In this document: positions 21,621 through 57,051 of the stretch, one piece after another
Numbering within the stretch: position 1 is the first letter of the stretch
Layout: the number at the start of each line of letters is the position of its first letter
Assembly: GCA_019843655.1 (NCBI GenBank)
Contig: JACDQD010000002.1
Span: 38,347,413-38,411,412 of the forward strand
Length of the DNA: 64,000 nt
Reading direction: 5' to 3'
Origin: Lethocerus indicus
Taxonomy: Eukaryota > Arthropoda > Insecta > Hemiptera > Belostomatidae
Notes under the pieces: model-generated
Database searches by the model: none
Told to the model about the DNA's origin: nothing
The model's input: only the letters and a program-made list of their open reading frames with translations
Made by a program: the position numbers and the translations under genes

Positions 21621-24172
21621 GCCGAAGACTCTGTCGTCAATCTGTACAATTCTTACAAAACTTTGCGTTGTTAATGAACGGTACACTGACCGTAATTTAT
21701 ATGGCACATAAAGCGGAAAATGAAAACGTACCGCAATTGAGAATAACTTTGAGAAATGTCCAAACTTATTGTAATAACAATCTACATCCTTTTATTTATT
21801 CGACGACCTACCGCTAAAACCGTATATCGTAAAATGGCGGAACCGCAGTTATACACCTAGTAAATAGTAGATTAATTAGTAGATTACGAAAAAATATCTA
21901 TTATCTTATCACGCTTTGGTGACGAGTTTGGTCGGCAATTTGTACGACGCTACCAAAAACCCGTGCGTTGTTAATAAACGGTACAGTAACGATAATTTGT
22001 ACGGCGCGCCGATTTTCGTTGTAACGGTAACGAAAATATGTCGCACAGTAATTGAAAAATCGAATTTCGTCAAAACCGTCCGAGAGGCTTTACCGTACGG
22101 ATAAATAGGATATAAAGTTGAATAAAAACCTATGGAAAGGTTGAGCTTGTCGCGCGCCTTCCTCCTTCCCCTCCTTTCGGGTTTCGCTGCTTCCGCTTCG
22201 CCCTCGGCTCCGGTACAACTTTCGAGGGCCGGCCGGGTTTCGGTTCCTGAAATTAAAAAATCGGTTACTAATGTAAATTCATCGCTAACTAATTTAACAA
22301 GCACGTTTTTGCTATCTAGCGAGGCGCCGGAATACCGTGGAGGGATGTCCGGGAAATCAAAAAGTGCGACACTGACTAACAAACAACGGCGACTACCGGG
22401 CGGCGAAAGACCGAACCCGGCGACATGAGAAATACCACAAACCTACGGGGTATTCCAACCCCTCAGAGAAGACGGCCGGAAAAAAAAAAAATATTACGAA
22501 ACGATAAATATCCGTTAATCCGACCTTATACGCTTTGGTGACGAGTTTCCTGCTCCGTTTCTTCTTGTCTTCTTCGTTGTCCGAAATGACTTCGTCGTCC
22601 TCTTCGATGCTGAAATCAGAATCGACGACATCTTCGGCCTCCTCTTCGGATCTGTGGACAAACGATTACGCCGCTAGAGAAAAAAACTGTCACCAACTTC
22701 TATACATATGTGTTTGTATAATTGCGAATTCACCGACAAGTGGCGTTGTACATATTTTTAAGTACGCCACAACATCTTTGCACAGATAAGATTCTTCGAT
22801 ACGTTGATTATTCGGTCCTTTCTGAAACATTCGGTATCGAAATTACATCGACCGGTCGAATTGTGTGTGTATGTATATAAAAAGTAAGTACGTCAAAATA
22901 ACGACAGTGTTGCGTACCGTTCAAATTCGGTCAGGGGACATGGAGAGGTCGATTAAAGGCCATGCACAGACGCCGCTAAGATTCAACATCTCGATAAAAT
23001 TACATCGATGAACATTGATTATTCGGTCCTTTCTGAAATATTCGGTATTAAAATTACATCGACCGGTCGAATTGTGTGTGTGTATATAAAAAGCTAAAAG
23101 ACGTGAACCGGTGAGCATTTCACTTTTTATGCCTCGCACGGGCTCATAAAAATTGTACGCCCGTGTACGCCAGCGATGAAGCGTTAAAAGAAAGGGTGTC
23201 GTTACCGGTTCGCGAAATTCGGTCGGGGATTTTTCGTTAAAGACGAGGCGAGGCGCTCCTGAGGAGGAGCGTCTCAAAGCGGAGGTCGACGATGACCTGA
23301 TAAAGGCCGGATTTGTCGATCGCGGCTTTGCTTCGGTATTCGGCCGATCCGCCTTTTCTCCACAGTTTAAAGGACGACACCCTACACAACAATCGGCAGA
23401 CATTGGAGAGTTTAACCGAGAATAAGTATCGATAAGATCGAAGATTATTCGAAATAGAAGATGATCGGTCTCGTGTTTCGGGGTTCTCTATAAGCGGATA
23501 TTAATTAATAGTAATTAAACAATTAATTGGCCATTTTAAACGTTTCGCTGCCGACGAATCGTTTCATGATTCTGATCGTATGTCGTCCATTCTTTTGCCT
23601 TTTCTCGAAAAAAAAAAATTTCTTTTTCAGTTCCGGCTGAATCCGAATTTTCGACCTTTTTTTTTTTTTACAGAAATTAAGATCGAAGAAAAAAAAGGAA
23701 AATTGCGCTCTGTTTCGAACGAGTTCGGAGAGTAAGATCACAAATTAGGGCCCCCCAAAAAACATTCCCATTAAGATTGTATCTTATCCGTATATATCGT
23801 ATATTAAGTATCGAATGTATCTTATAGGCGCATTCGACACCGGGACATTGCCGAGAAGCCGAATGTATCTTATACGTTCATTCGAAACCGTCCACGGCTT
23901 AAAAATACGTACAACGCCACTTGTCGGTGAATTCCCTCAATTACTCAGTCGTCGACCCGATACATGTATTTATCTGTTGATGGGGGGGGGGGCCCCTTAT
24001 TGAAAATTGAAAATTCGGGCCAATTCGAACCGACTCACTTGTAATCGTCGTCGTTTTCGATTTCGCTGAATCCGCCGTATGTCGTCTTGTAGAAATCGTC
24101 CTCCTCCTCCTCGTTCAACAGTTTGGCCAGCCGGTTGCCGGCGTTCCAACGCTTCTCGCGGCCTGACGCCAT
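14567..24172 (-). CDS. VPS72: VPS72 / YL-1 chromatin-remodelling subunit
   Basis: Seven exons (24172-24039, 22651-22525, 22246-22130, 18610-18428, 17765-17630, 15680-15273, 14820-14567) join with matching phases. YL-1 is a nuclear subunit of SRCAP/SWR1 and Tip60 complexes that binds H2A.Z-H2B. The start MASGREKRWNAGNRLAKLL then EEEEDDFYKTTYGGF matches the YL1 N-terminus. The acidic VDSDFSIEEDDE and LVTKAYKEP follow, then RPTQEELLAEAKITEQEN, then GPVIKYYSLSMPL. The C-terminal YL1_C part has RCERTFVTFSDEATL and KYFDPVTECPYSNVHTFK. Exon 3 needs a one-base correction. The very C-terminus is uncertain. Several introns are mostly transposon-derived. Confidence 0.92.
14850..15165. mobile_element. 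Foldback hairpin element (family F), best copy
   Basis: Long inverted arms: TAGGTTCGTGAAGTTTCTGT at about 14892 pairs with AGACAGAAACATCACGAACC ending near 15153, and TCGCCGTCTTCAGTAGCGCT pairs with ACTACTGAAGATGGCGAGCA. It fills most of the 452-base VPS72 intron between exons 7 and 6. Confidence 0.85.
15273..15680 (-). CDS. VPS72: VPS72 exon 6, linker and start of YL1_C
   Basis: A long Ala/Val/Glu-rich linker, including a poly-Ala run, leads to RCERTFVTFSDEATLRKVF and a proline-rich PPPTPPPPKICPFTR. The linker is longer than in vertebrate YL-1. Open frames in other phases here are shadows of its GC-rich codons. Confidence 0.92.
15681..17629 (-). other. VPS72 intron 5, nothing recognised
   Basis: AT-rich DNA with no repeat family identified beyond homopolymer runs. 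The small ORFs have no support. Confidence 0.5.
17630..17765 (-). CDS. VPS72: VPS72 exon 5
   Basis: Reads KYQKMELEKKKCRVVKKVF and GPVIKYYSLSMPLIEEL and ends with a run of Asp codons. Phases agree with neighbours. Confidence 0.93.
17876..18418 (+). mobile_element. Decayed mariner element (family A) filling a VPS72 intron
   Basis: Left terminus remnant GACTAAGTAATCGCG, then GACAAGTGGCGTTGTACATA. The + strand near 18205-18345 still reads as a mariner helix-turn-helix with small shifts: [11 protein letters not shown], then [17 protein letters not shown]. The right end stops at ACACTTGTCG, about 10 bases from the exon 4 donor. It occupies about 540 of the 662 intron bases. Confidence 0.85.
18428..18610 (-). 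CDS. VPS72: VPS72 exon 4
   Basis: Reads ERKSIRKSTAVKSALTAQRL and later RPTQEELLAEAKITEQENIK, highly conserved in YL-1. The GTGAGT donor at 18427 is directly followed by a truncated mariner remnant. Confidence 0.93.
19454..19560. mobile_element. Mariner-like element, family B, left half only
   Basis: GGTGTATCCAAAAGTAATCG and ATGCATTTCGGTCTTGAGGA match the left halves of the copies at 13642 and 20286; the right half is missing. Confidence 0.65.
19645..20267 (-). mobile_element. Mariner-like element, family C
   Basis: Terminal inverted repeat ACGAGGTCTGTT at 19645, with the inverted copy AACAGACCTCGT at 20256. Reading leftwards from 20267, the end continues AAAGAGTATCGCGAATTATT, typical of mariner termini. 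Only shifted fragments of coding sequence remain (about 620 bp in all). Confidence 0.7.
20286..20496. mobile_element. Mariner-like short element, family B, complete copy
   Basis: Termini GGTGTACCCGAAAGTAATCG and CGATTACTTTTGGGTACCCC are inverted copies of each other; TA-rich DNA flanks both ends. Length about 211 bp. Confidence 0.8.
22130..22246 (-). CDS. VPS72: VPS72 exon 3, with apparent one-base frameshift
   Basis: Begins in phase with EPKPGRPSKVVPEPRAK, as expected after TKAYK. In that frame it ends in TAG at the donor. The other frame gives KARDKLNLSI and the phase needed by exon 4. A single missing base in the G/A-rich stretch near 22160-22190 explains both; this may be a sequence error. 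Confidence 0.8.
   Translation of the reverse strand, partial: EPKPGRPSKVVPEPRAKRKQRNPKGGEGGRRATSSTFP
22525..22651 (-). CDS. VPS72: VPS72 exon 2, acidic histone-binding segment
   Basis: Reads SEEEAEDVVDSDFSIEEDDE and then a basic KKKRSRKLVTKAYK. It matches the YL1 acidic/basic H2A.Z-binding region and joins in phase on both sides. Confidence 0.92.
22722..23420 (+). mobile_element. Decayed mariner elements (family A), compound copy
   Basis: GAATTCACCGACAAGTGGCG starts one copy at about 22728. A second internal start, ATTATTCGGTCCTTTCTGAA, at 23018 indicates two overlapping or recombined copies. Helix-turn-helix remnants ([16 protein letters not shown], shifted) lie near 23225-23300. Confidence 0.7.
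23800..23965 (+). mobile_element. Mariner family A, right-end fragment
   Basis: GCCGAATGTATCTTATACG, AACGCCACTTGTCGGTGAAT and ACTCAGTCGTCGACCC match the family's right end. It lies in VPS72 intron 1. Confidence 0.75.
24039..24172 (-). CDS. VPS72: VPS72 exon 1, start codon at 24172
   Basis: The ATG is followed by the family-typical AGNRLAKLLNEEEEDDFYKT and YGGF. The exon ends in phase 2 at a GTGAGT donor. It lies 1.43 kb from the TMX2 start on the other strand, so the two genes are divergent. Confidence 0.92.
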
Positions 24173-24772
24173 CCCCGCCACACTACTGATAATAAAGTGA
24201 AAAAGCAAAAACCTGATTTTACACCGAATCTTCACGAAGAGTCGTACCTCCGATATCGGCCTACTGTGGACGGAAGGTTGCACCGCGGTTACACACCAAA
24301 ACAAACCCCCTTGCGCTTTACCGTAACAAATCTTAAAAGTTTTATTTCAATAAAAATTTCGGATAAAACGACCGTATTTAATATTCCCCTTGAATTAAAT
24401 TCCATATAATAATATAACGTATATTATTATAATATACAATATATTATTTTTGTATACAATACAAAATATATAAAAGTATCAATTTATGGATGTAGTGCCC
24501 CGGGCGTATAAAAATATATATTAAAATCGAGAATTTCTGTAAAAACAACTATTAAAATACTGTTAATCCCATCTATATCCGTGATTACATGAATCGTATA
24601 AAAATATTTTTATTCCCCCCACCGTCACTACTATGTTAACGTTCTTCGGCCTCGGTTCTAACGAATTTATACGCCGCATTTATTATCGTGGACGTATTTA
24701 TACGAGAGGACAGTTTTATTTATGATACAATAATATAATATACAGTACAAATAATATATTTCTAAATTTATT

Positions 24773-24817
<45 letters not shown>

Positions 24818-25599
24818 ATAAGCTTGTGATTAACTGGTAGTAAAAATAGTTTTATTAAATGGTAATAGATGGTTTTTTACCGGCCAGTTTCGGAAAAAAT
24901 AGTTTTTGTTCTGAAAAAAAAAAAAACACATTCGGAACGGTCACACTGAGAGATGACGACGACAACATCGGTCAATGAGGAAACGACCCAATTTCGGCCG
25001 CCGTCAATTGAAGAAGCCAATCGGGAGAAATTACCGAGCTCAGAATAATTTTCATGTCATTCTTCTGGTGTAGCTTATAAATAATACAAGTTATAAAATG
25101 CGGTTTTTTGGTGGGAGGAAACTCGGAATATCTAAATATACTATACCCTTTACACAGTATACATATTATTCACCGTTTATTTGTAACAATAACGTATTTT
25201 TATTTGACTGGTTTATCATAGTGTACCTCGCCTTTTTAAAGGCCCGCATAATATATCGTTTTATTGTAAGAATAACGCGCGTTTTTTTTTTTTAAATATA
25301 TATATTTTACGAAAATTTATATATTTTGCGAAAATTTCACCCTATGTGTCACTGAACCGACGTTACGTTATTTTTGGCCATAAAAATTATTAATCTACGA
25401 TTTATATTTAAATTTATTACAGCTATAGCCTTTTGTACAGCAGTGATATTGATTAGGTTGGCAACGCTGACGGGCCAGCGACGTAACCTTCCCCCAGTGT
25501 TTTCGTAGCGTGCTTTCAGCGAAAGTGATATTTTTTTTCGTCTCTCTCTCTCTCTCTCTCTTTCTCTCTGTGTCGACTGTTGATTTACCAACTGGAAAT
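24173..25599. other. Divergent intergenic region between VPS72 and TMX2
   Basis: 1.43 kb separates the two start codons. It contains a (TA)n run near 24778-24813 and AT-rich DNA; just before the TMX2 ATG there is a (CT)n tract. Shared promoter use is possible but no core element was identified. Confidence 0.5.
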
Positions 25600-25749
25600 A
25601 TGGGCCTGAAGAGGGATTTTCGCCTCCTGTTCAAGCCCTACTACCTGATCAACATTTTCCTCTCAGTCGGCTACGTTCTGGCCAAAAAGATTCCCGGACT
25701 CTGCGCCTTTCTATTTCCCAAATCTGAGCCACTCTGCGAACTGGATTCG
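25600..25749 (+). CDS. TMX2: TMX2 exon 1 with start codon
   Basis: The ATG follows a (CT)n tract and GGAAAT. The frame is open further upstream, but that part is low-complexity Ser/Leu, so this Met is preferred. Ends DS at a GTGAGT donor in phase 0. Confidence 0.75.
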
Positions 25750-26694
25750 GTGAGTTCCGACACGTGCAATAACACGTGCAATAACACGTGCAATAATATT
25801 CCTCCGACCCCCCGAATCGGAGACGGACAGAAAACCGTTTAAAAGGTACGAACCGCGGATCGTCACTTACCTCTTTACGGTAACGTTCTGTTTCCCATCC
25901 ACCGTTAAGTATGCACTGCTCTGTCGCAGCAGGTTTTATATTTCGATTCGAAATATCCGAAGGTAAATTCGAAAAGTCTCCGTTAAGGCAGTCGGAAATT
26001 CGCCTCCGTTTACAGCGCTACGACTGTATGAGGCGACAGTAATTATTAGAATATATATATATATATATATATATAGTATGATTGAAAACGTAATATAATA
26101 AGAAGGATTTTTCGTAGGTTCGTGACGCGTTTTCTGTCTCCTCTCGGCCGGTTTCGGCCACTCGCCGTCTTCAGTAGCGCTGTGTCGGTCACCGTCGGAC
26201 GTTTTTTTCGGGCGTCCCCCACTGTCGCTTGTACCGTAATTCCGAATCGGTCAAATTATCACTGATGAATAAAATAACGTAGCCCTACCGAAGATGGCGA
26301 ACGGCCGAAAACGCGTCGCGAAATCTACGTTATTCCAACCCCCTCGTGGACCGCAAAACAGGTCTATTGGACTAGAAGTATTTTTCAACGAAGTTACAAT
26401 AAAAACGTCGCCGGATCGACAAAAAAAAAAACTTCGTTTTCCCAGTCGGAGAATCGTTTCGTTTTCGTAAAAAATAAACTCTCTTCGGTCAGTGAAAATA
26501 TTTTACGTCGTCGAGGCTGCGAAAATTACAGAATTGTACCGCACAAGTTCAAACCTTATTGCGGCAAAGCGGTGAGTCGTTAATATCGAAAAAAAAAGCG
26601 ACACATAAAAATTAATTCGTGGGCGATTAATCGGGCGGCTCCTAATCCGAAGGCCTAGAAGGATAGATCTTGCTGAGAAAAACAGTTCTAAATT

Positions 26695-26760
<66 letters not shown>

Positions 26761-26847
26761 GTGTACATGAAATTTCCATGTAGTTCAATTTATTTCATCC
26801 GTTGAAAACTGTCATGATGAATTTTCTCTCTACATCTTGTCTGTTAC

Positions 26848-26910
<63 letters not shown>

Positions 26911-27007
26911 GGTATTATGTGTACATGAAATTTCAAATGTAGTTCAATTTATTTCATCCGTTGAAAACTGTGCATGATGAATTTTCTTTCTACATCTTGT
27001 CTGTTAC

Positions 27008-27073
<66 letters not shown>

Positions 27074-27600
27074 ATATATATAATGGTATTATATATATAA
27101 TATGATTTACATAGGGGAGCGAACAAACGAACAAAAAAAAGTCGACAGTGACTGACACCTCTTGTCCCGCTTGGGTTCACACCTTTATATAAATATATAT
27201 ATATATTATATATATAATATAATATATTTTTACCGTCAATTCTTCTTGAATTATAAACACTTTGAATCACGATTTTTGAAGCGGCGATTGTAGATATCTC
27301 CACCCCTCCCCATCCCCGTTAAATTGTAATTTTAATCAGATTTAAAAAAAAAAAAAAATACTATGCCTATATACTCCGTCGATTTTCAGAGAGAGTCCGA
27401 ATACTATTCTTCCTCGTGATAGTGATAATGGTCACGGACGCGGAGGCGGGCAGCGTAGCGATGATCAATTATCGGCGTCTGATTTGCCTTCTCTGAAAAT
27501 CGCCAACCTCATACTCTGGTTCCTTACGATTTCGGATGGGTTGGTCTCTGGCGCCGTCTTCGTTATTGAGTGCCACTTTTATAAACGGAAAAAGTTGATT
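25600..27600 (+). CDS. TMX2: TMX2, thioredoxin-related transmembrane protein 2, 5' part
   Basis: Exon 1 (25600-25749) starts MGLKRDFRLLFKPYYLINIF, an N-terminal membrane segment, and ends LCELDS. Exon 2 (about 27390-27600) gives RE, ILFFLVIVIMV, AGSVAMINY and KIANLILWF in successive frames. This is the TMX2 order of a Cys-Asp/Glu-rich junction, the REVEIL-type segment and further membrane helices. TMX2 sits in the ER/mitochondria-associated membrane and carries a thioredoxin-like domain. That domain is absent; the exons that should follow would fall at the 100-N gap. Exon 2 needs at least two one-base corrections. The family match comes from memory of the vertebrate protein. Confidence 0.72.
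25760..25795. promoter_or_regulatory. Three tandem E-box units at the start of TMX2 intron 1
   Basis: CACGTG occurs at 25761, 25773 and 25785 in a 12-base repeat (CACGTGCAATAA), beginning 11 bases after the donor. CACGTG is the binding site of several bHLH factors; regulatory use is only a possibility. Confidence 0.35.
26113..26345. mobile_element. Foldback hairpin element (family F) in TMX2 intron 1
   Basis: GTAGGTTCGTGACGCGTTTT and CGCCGTCTTCAGTAGCGCTG on the left pair with CCGAAGATGGCGAACGGCCG and TCTACGTTATTCC on the right. Confidence 0.75.
26695..27075. repeat. Tandem (TA)n-bearing repeat, about 155-165 bp, three TA arrays
   Basis: TA arrays at about 26698-26757, 26849-26907 and 27010-27075 are separated by two near-identical 90-base spacers containing GTGTACATGAAATTTC and CTACATCTTGTCTGTTACAT. 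Confidence 0.9.
27390..27600 (+). CDS. TMX2: TMX2 exon 2, frame-disrupted
   Basis: After a good acceptor (gattttcag), phase 0 reads RESEYYSSS and then stops four times in a row. Shifted by one base, the same DNA reads RILFFLVIVIMV and VTDAEAGSVAMINY; a further shift gives KIANLILWF. All three pieces match TMX2 in order, so the stops are best explained by missing bases. The 3' boundary is not defined. Confidence 0.6.
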
Positions 27601-27689
27601 CGAGTTATATACAAAATGAATGTATCGGTGATCCCTCGTTTTTATAGTATTAATTAGTTTTCTCTTCTATTTTCCTGTTACAAATCGAC

Positions 27690-27690
27690 T

Positions 27691-27750
<60 letters not shown>
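27690..27750. repeat. (TA)n microsatellite
   Basis: About 27 TA dinucleotides after TMX2 exon 2. Confidence 0.9.
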
Positions 27751-27751
<1 letters not shown>

Positions 27752-27793
27752 ATTGTTGGTCCATTATATTTGAATTTTCCTCCCTTTTGTCAT

Positions 27794-27914
27794 CATCTCT
27801 CTCTCTCCCTCCCCTCTCTCCCCTCTCTCTCTCCCTCTCCCTCTCTCTCTCTCTCCTCCCTCTCTCATCTATCCATCCATCTATATATATATATCTAATC
27901 TCTCTCTCTCTCTC

Positions 27915-27960
<46 letters not shown>

Positions 27961-27966
27961 TCTGCT
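27794..27966. repeat. (CT)n-rich low-complexity tract
   Basis: CT repeats interrupted by CCT, TATCCA and GTGT blocks. It leads into a (TA)n run that ends at the gap. Confidence 0.9.
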
Positions 27967-27978
27967 CGTTATATCTCT

Positions 27979-28037
<59 letters not shown>

Positions 28038-28137
28038 NNNNNNNNNNNNNNNNNNNNNNNNNNNNNNNNNNNNNNNNNNNNNNNNNNNNNNNNNNNNNNN
28101 NNNNNNNNNNNNNNNNNNNNNNNNNNNNNNNNNNNNN
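28038..28137. other. Assembly gap of exactly 100 N
   Basis: The gap lies between a (TA)n run and a (CA)n/(CACAGA)n run. A length of exactly 100 is a usual placeholder for a gap of unknown size. The 3' exons of both flanking genes are missing here. Confidence 0.98.
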
Positions 28138-28261
28138 CCACACACACACAGACACACACACAGACACACACACACAGACACACAGACACAGAGAGACACA
28201 CACACACACACATGTTAGCGTGAATTCACAGTGACTGTCTATTTGAAAGTTGTAAATAACA

Positions 28262-28320
28262 TTTACAGCGCCACTTGTTGGTGAATTCCCACCCATTACT
28301 TGGGTTGTCGGACCAATATA
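28262..28320. mobile_element. Mariner family A, end fragment
   Basis: GCGCCACTTGTTGGTGAATT and TTACTTGGGTTGTCGGACC match the family's right terminus. It sits between the last BUB1/BUBR1 exon and the gap. Confidence 0.7.
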
Positions 28321-28407
28321 TAATATATTTGTCAATTGGCGCTTGCTCCGCCTGTATCGGCTATGCATTTCCAAACGGCTTAACCCCGATTTCCGCCACT
28401 TTAACTT

Positions 28408-53014
<24,607 letters not shown>

Positions 53015-53425
53015 CTGCCGCACTCGTACCGAATAAAATAAGCGATTTATTTTCATTTATTTATCTCAAATATTTCAATCATTTGAGATTACGTTCGAAA
53101 TCGAGTAGGAAATTATACACATTAAACGTACACACGTAGGACAAACGCGCAACAGTCCTTTTAATATATAAATTAATTTATTAGAAAAAAAAGTGCATAA
53201 TTTCAATACAACATAAAATTATTACCAAAAGGAAAACACATTTTTTGCTAATTTCGCTTATCGCTATATAAATAGAAAATTGTGAACTTTGCTTCGATTC
53301 GAATTCCAATTTTTTTATTTCTCGATTACTTTGGTGATTATTCCTTACGGAATTTGAATTTATTTCAATAATAAAGGAAATAAAAAAAATTGTACCCCAA
53401 TTCGTTGCGTCGTTTTTAGTCTTTT

Positions 53426-53503
53426 CTAATTTTTTTTGCGATCCGATTTTTTCTCCTCCGTCCTCAGTTTGGCCAAAATTCGTGCCGCTTTCACTCGAGC
53501 CGC
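53426..53503 (-). CDS. ERCC5: Probable ERCC5 last exon
   Basis: Acceptor tttcgtag, then [20 protein letters not shown] and DRKKN, stop TAG. A short basic tail suits the nuclear C-terminus of XPG and no other gene lies near on this strand. Its link to the exon at 55.7 kb is inferred. Confidence 0.5.
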   Translation of the reverse strand, partial: AARVKAARILAKLRTEEKKSDRKKN

Positions 53504-54454
53504 CTACGAAAACAAGCCGATAAAAAAGATGTTTTTAATAAATTTTACAATTATATCTAGCGTAATATTACGATCCGCTCCATTCACCCTGATTCCGGTG
53601 TGACGACAATTTTTCACCAAGTTATAGCGGAATAGAACCCGTCCGTCGCTAGTAATGTATTCAAATGTAATATATATATACAGAGAGGGCGGTCCAAAAA
53701 AATGTATCCACCGTTTAACAGTCAATAACTCGCAAACTAATCGACCGAGTTGTCCCCTTTTTGGGTGAAAGTGTAGCTTAAAGTCTAACTTGAAGATATC
53801 ACATAGCTGTAGGTGTTCGAAATTGTCACCATTATTAACATCCACAGACAGAAATGATGCAGCCCAACTGCAGCACCGACTACTGACTGCACAACGTGTC
53901 CAGTTGGGGATATTTGCATGGTGAATATGTAGGATGGATTCTCCTCCAAGTTCATCCAATGTCCGTGGCTTTTGGTGTCGATAAACGACGTCCTTTAGTG
54001 TTCCCCCAGTACAGGTAAAAGTCCAGAGGAACGTCCAGAGGAAAGTCATTTCGCCATTGCCGTTGAACCTCGTTAATGTTTTCGTACTTAAAATACCGGT
54101 TCAAAACTGGACTTCCTTTCATCTCCAATTCTAAGCCTTGCGCCAGCCACGTTACTCGAGAGTAACAACAGGGTACAACTGACACGACAGAACACTGACT
54201 ATCCCCGGTCATCTGACAAAAGAGAATACGTATTGTATGGCGCAATCGGAACTACAACACTATATAACAGTACCAAAATGAGACAACTCCATCAATCAGT
54301 TTGGTTATGGACTGTTAAACGGTGGATACATTTTTGGACCACCTCCGTAGGTATTCCGTTGTGGCCGAATCAAGTCAGCTCGGACTGAAAACAATTGACT
54401 CAAACTGTAAATTTAGTACTATTCTAATAGCACGTTACTAAGGCGGACTTGAAA

Positions 54455-54517
<63 letters not shown>

Positions 54518-54529
54518 ATTCCATTACAT

Positions 54530-54587
<58 letters not shown>

Positions 54588-56282
54588 TACTTCCTCAGTC
54601 TATACTAACTTATATATATATTGGGTCACAACTAAGTAATCGTGGGAATTCACCACAACAAGTGGCGCTTGTACATATTTTTAAGCACGCCAGTACATCT
54701 TTGCATAGATAAGATTCTTCGATCGTTATTATTCGGTCCGATACGTTATTGGGTTCGAATGCGCGTATAAGATACATTCAGTTTATCCGCAATGTCCCAG
54801 TGTTGAACTACGGCGATCCGAATCGCAATAACGGCCTTTATTCGGGGTCATCGTCGACCTCCTCCGAGCGCTCCTCGTCTTTTAACGAAAATCCCCGACC
54901 GAATTTCGAAACGGTACGACACTGCCGCCCCTTTTAACGCTTTCGACATATTTTTAAGGCCAACATCTTTGTAGTAAGATTCTTCGACACGTTATTATTT
55001 GCGGTCCTTTCTGAAATATTCGGTATCGAATTACATCGACCGGTCGAATTGTGTGTGTGTATAAAAGGGTGAACGGCGGAGGGAATGAAGGCCGTTATTG
55101 TATTCGATCGCCACAGTTCAACACTGGGACATTGCAGAGAAGCCAATGAATATATCCGCATTGAAACCATCTCGGCTTATAAAGATGTTGTGCGTAATTA
55201 AAATATGTACATTTTTTGTGCGAAAGCGTTAAAGGACGGCAGTGTCGCGGTACTGAGGTTCGCGAAATTCCGGTCGGGGGGATTTTTCGTTAAAAGACGA
55301 GGAGCGCTCCGGAGGACGTCCCTAGTGGAGGAGGTCGACGATGACCCCGAATAAAGGCCGTTATTGCGATTCGGATCGCCACAGTTCAACACTGGGACAT
55401 TGCAGAGAAGCCGAATGTATCTTATACGCGCATTCGAAACCGTCTACGGCTTATCTGTGCAAAGATGTTGACGCGTAATTAAAAATATGTACATTTTTTG
55501 TGCGAAAGCCTTAAAAGGACGGCAGTGTCGCGGTACTGAGGTTCGCGAAATTCCGGTCGGGGGGATTTTTCGTTAAAAGACGAGGTGCGCTCCGCAGTGG
55601 AGGAGGTCGACGACCGAATAAAGGCCGTTATTTCGATTCGATCGCCATAGTTCAACACTGGGACATTGCAGAGAAGCCAATGTATCTTATACCTGCATTC
55701 AAACCGCGTTCGTCGGCGTTCCAAATTTCCCTACTCTTCTGGTGTGAGGCGGTGGCGATGCGACCCGAAGGCTCCGACCCCGGCGGCATCCCTCTCTTCT
55801 CCTCGACTTCTTTCGGAGCGCCGGCGGCCTCCTTCACCACCTTCTTGCTCCGAGCGCTGCTGTTGGTCTTCCTCCGTTTCTTCTCCTCGACTTCTTTCGT
55901 GGCGGCGCCCTTCGCCGTCCCGTCGCCGGTCGTCCTGCGTTTCTTCTGCGCCGCGGCGACCTCCTCCTCGCCGCCGCCGCCACCGCCCGAGGAGACCGAC
56001 AGCTCGCTCCACCCTCTTGCTCCTCTTCTTCCGCGCCGTACTATTAAGACTCTCGACCGACCAGTCGAAATAACCGTGCAGAGTCATCTGGGTCTGAAAA
56101 ATAACATTCTTTGAGACGCTCCGTCCCGAACCGAAAAAGTATAATACTAAATTTTCGAACATTTAAGCTCGCTGGTTTTATCGTGCAACTTTCCCGATCA
56201 CCGTATCGACATTGCAGAATACAAATATTCGATTGGTCGTGAATGGCCCACAGGTCCGTATAAAAATTTTCTTTATGATGTA

Positions 56283-56333
<51 letters not shown>

Positions 56334-56638
56334 AGAAAATAAAGTATTTATTTTTCTCCGCTACAGCATTACAGAATTCGTTGGTATAAATCACAGAACG
56401 CGTTTGTTGTGGACGCTGGTGGAAATAGTCGTCGGCGCCGCTGACCTTATTCTGCGCCGCTTGTCCAACACCGGCAATAGCGTGTCATCCGCTTTGCGCC
56501 GGTCCCAGCCGAATTTGTGCCTGGCGTCGCGCAGACCGCCAAATCGGCGCCTAACTGAACTTCTCCCTGTCGCCGCGACACAGACGCCTTTTAACCACTT
56601 CTCGGCTGGGGAAACCTAAATTGGGCGCAAGACGATTA

Positions 56639-56697
<59 letters not shown>

Positions 56698-57020
56698 TTT
56701 CATATACGAGGTGTCATTCTGGCGCGCGGCATGCGGAGGTCGTTTCTAATTGCGGAATTCACTACTAAGGCCGAAATCCGGCGAGAGGAGATAAAAGATC
56801 GAGAAAACTACATTTAATTATCCGGAATGGGCCATGACGCCAACTCGGCTATTGGCGAGAATCCGGCTTTAATTTTTATTTCAACGTTTTTCGATACAAA
56901 AATATCGTATACCGTGAAATGTTTTATAGAGGAAAGGACTGAAAGAGAGTGTCGAAATGTTGAAAACATACCGTTTGTGGTCTGCGAGGGGTTGTGGAAT
57001 ATATACTGTAGTAGTTAGTT

Positions 57021-57051
<31 letters not shown>

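Larger units (their letters stand above)
18611..22129 (-). other. VPS72 intron 3 with three transposon remnants
   Basis: Holds family B pieces and family C (listed separately) and (TA)n runs near 20500 and 21590. The rest (18611-19450, 20540-22129) shows nothing recognisable. Confidence 0.5.

Noticed and set aside
27390..27419. A 59-residue micropeptide formed by exon 1 plus a stop-rich exon 2
   Set aside because: Other frames of exon 2 match TMX2 membrane segments in order, so the early stop is better explained by an indel.
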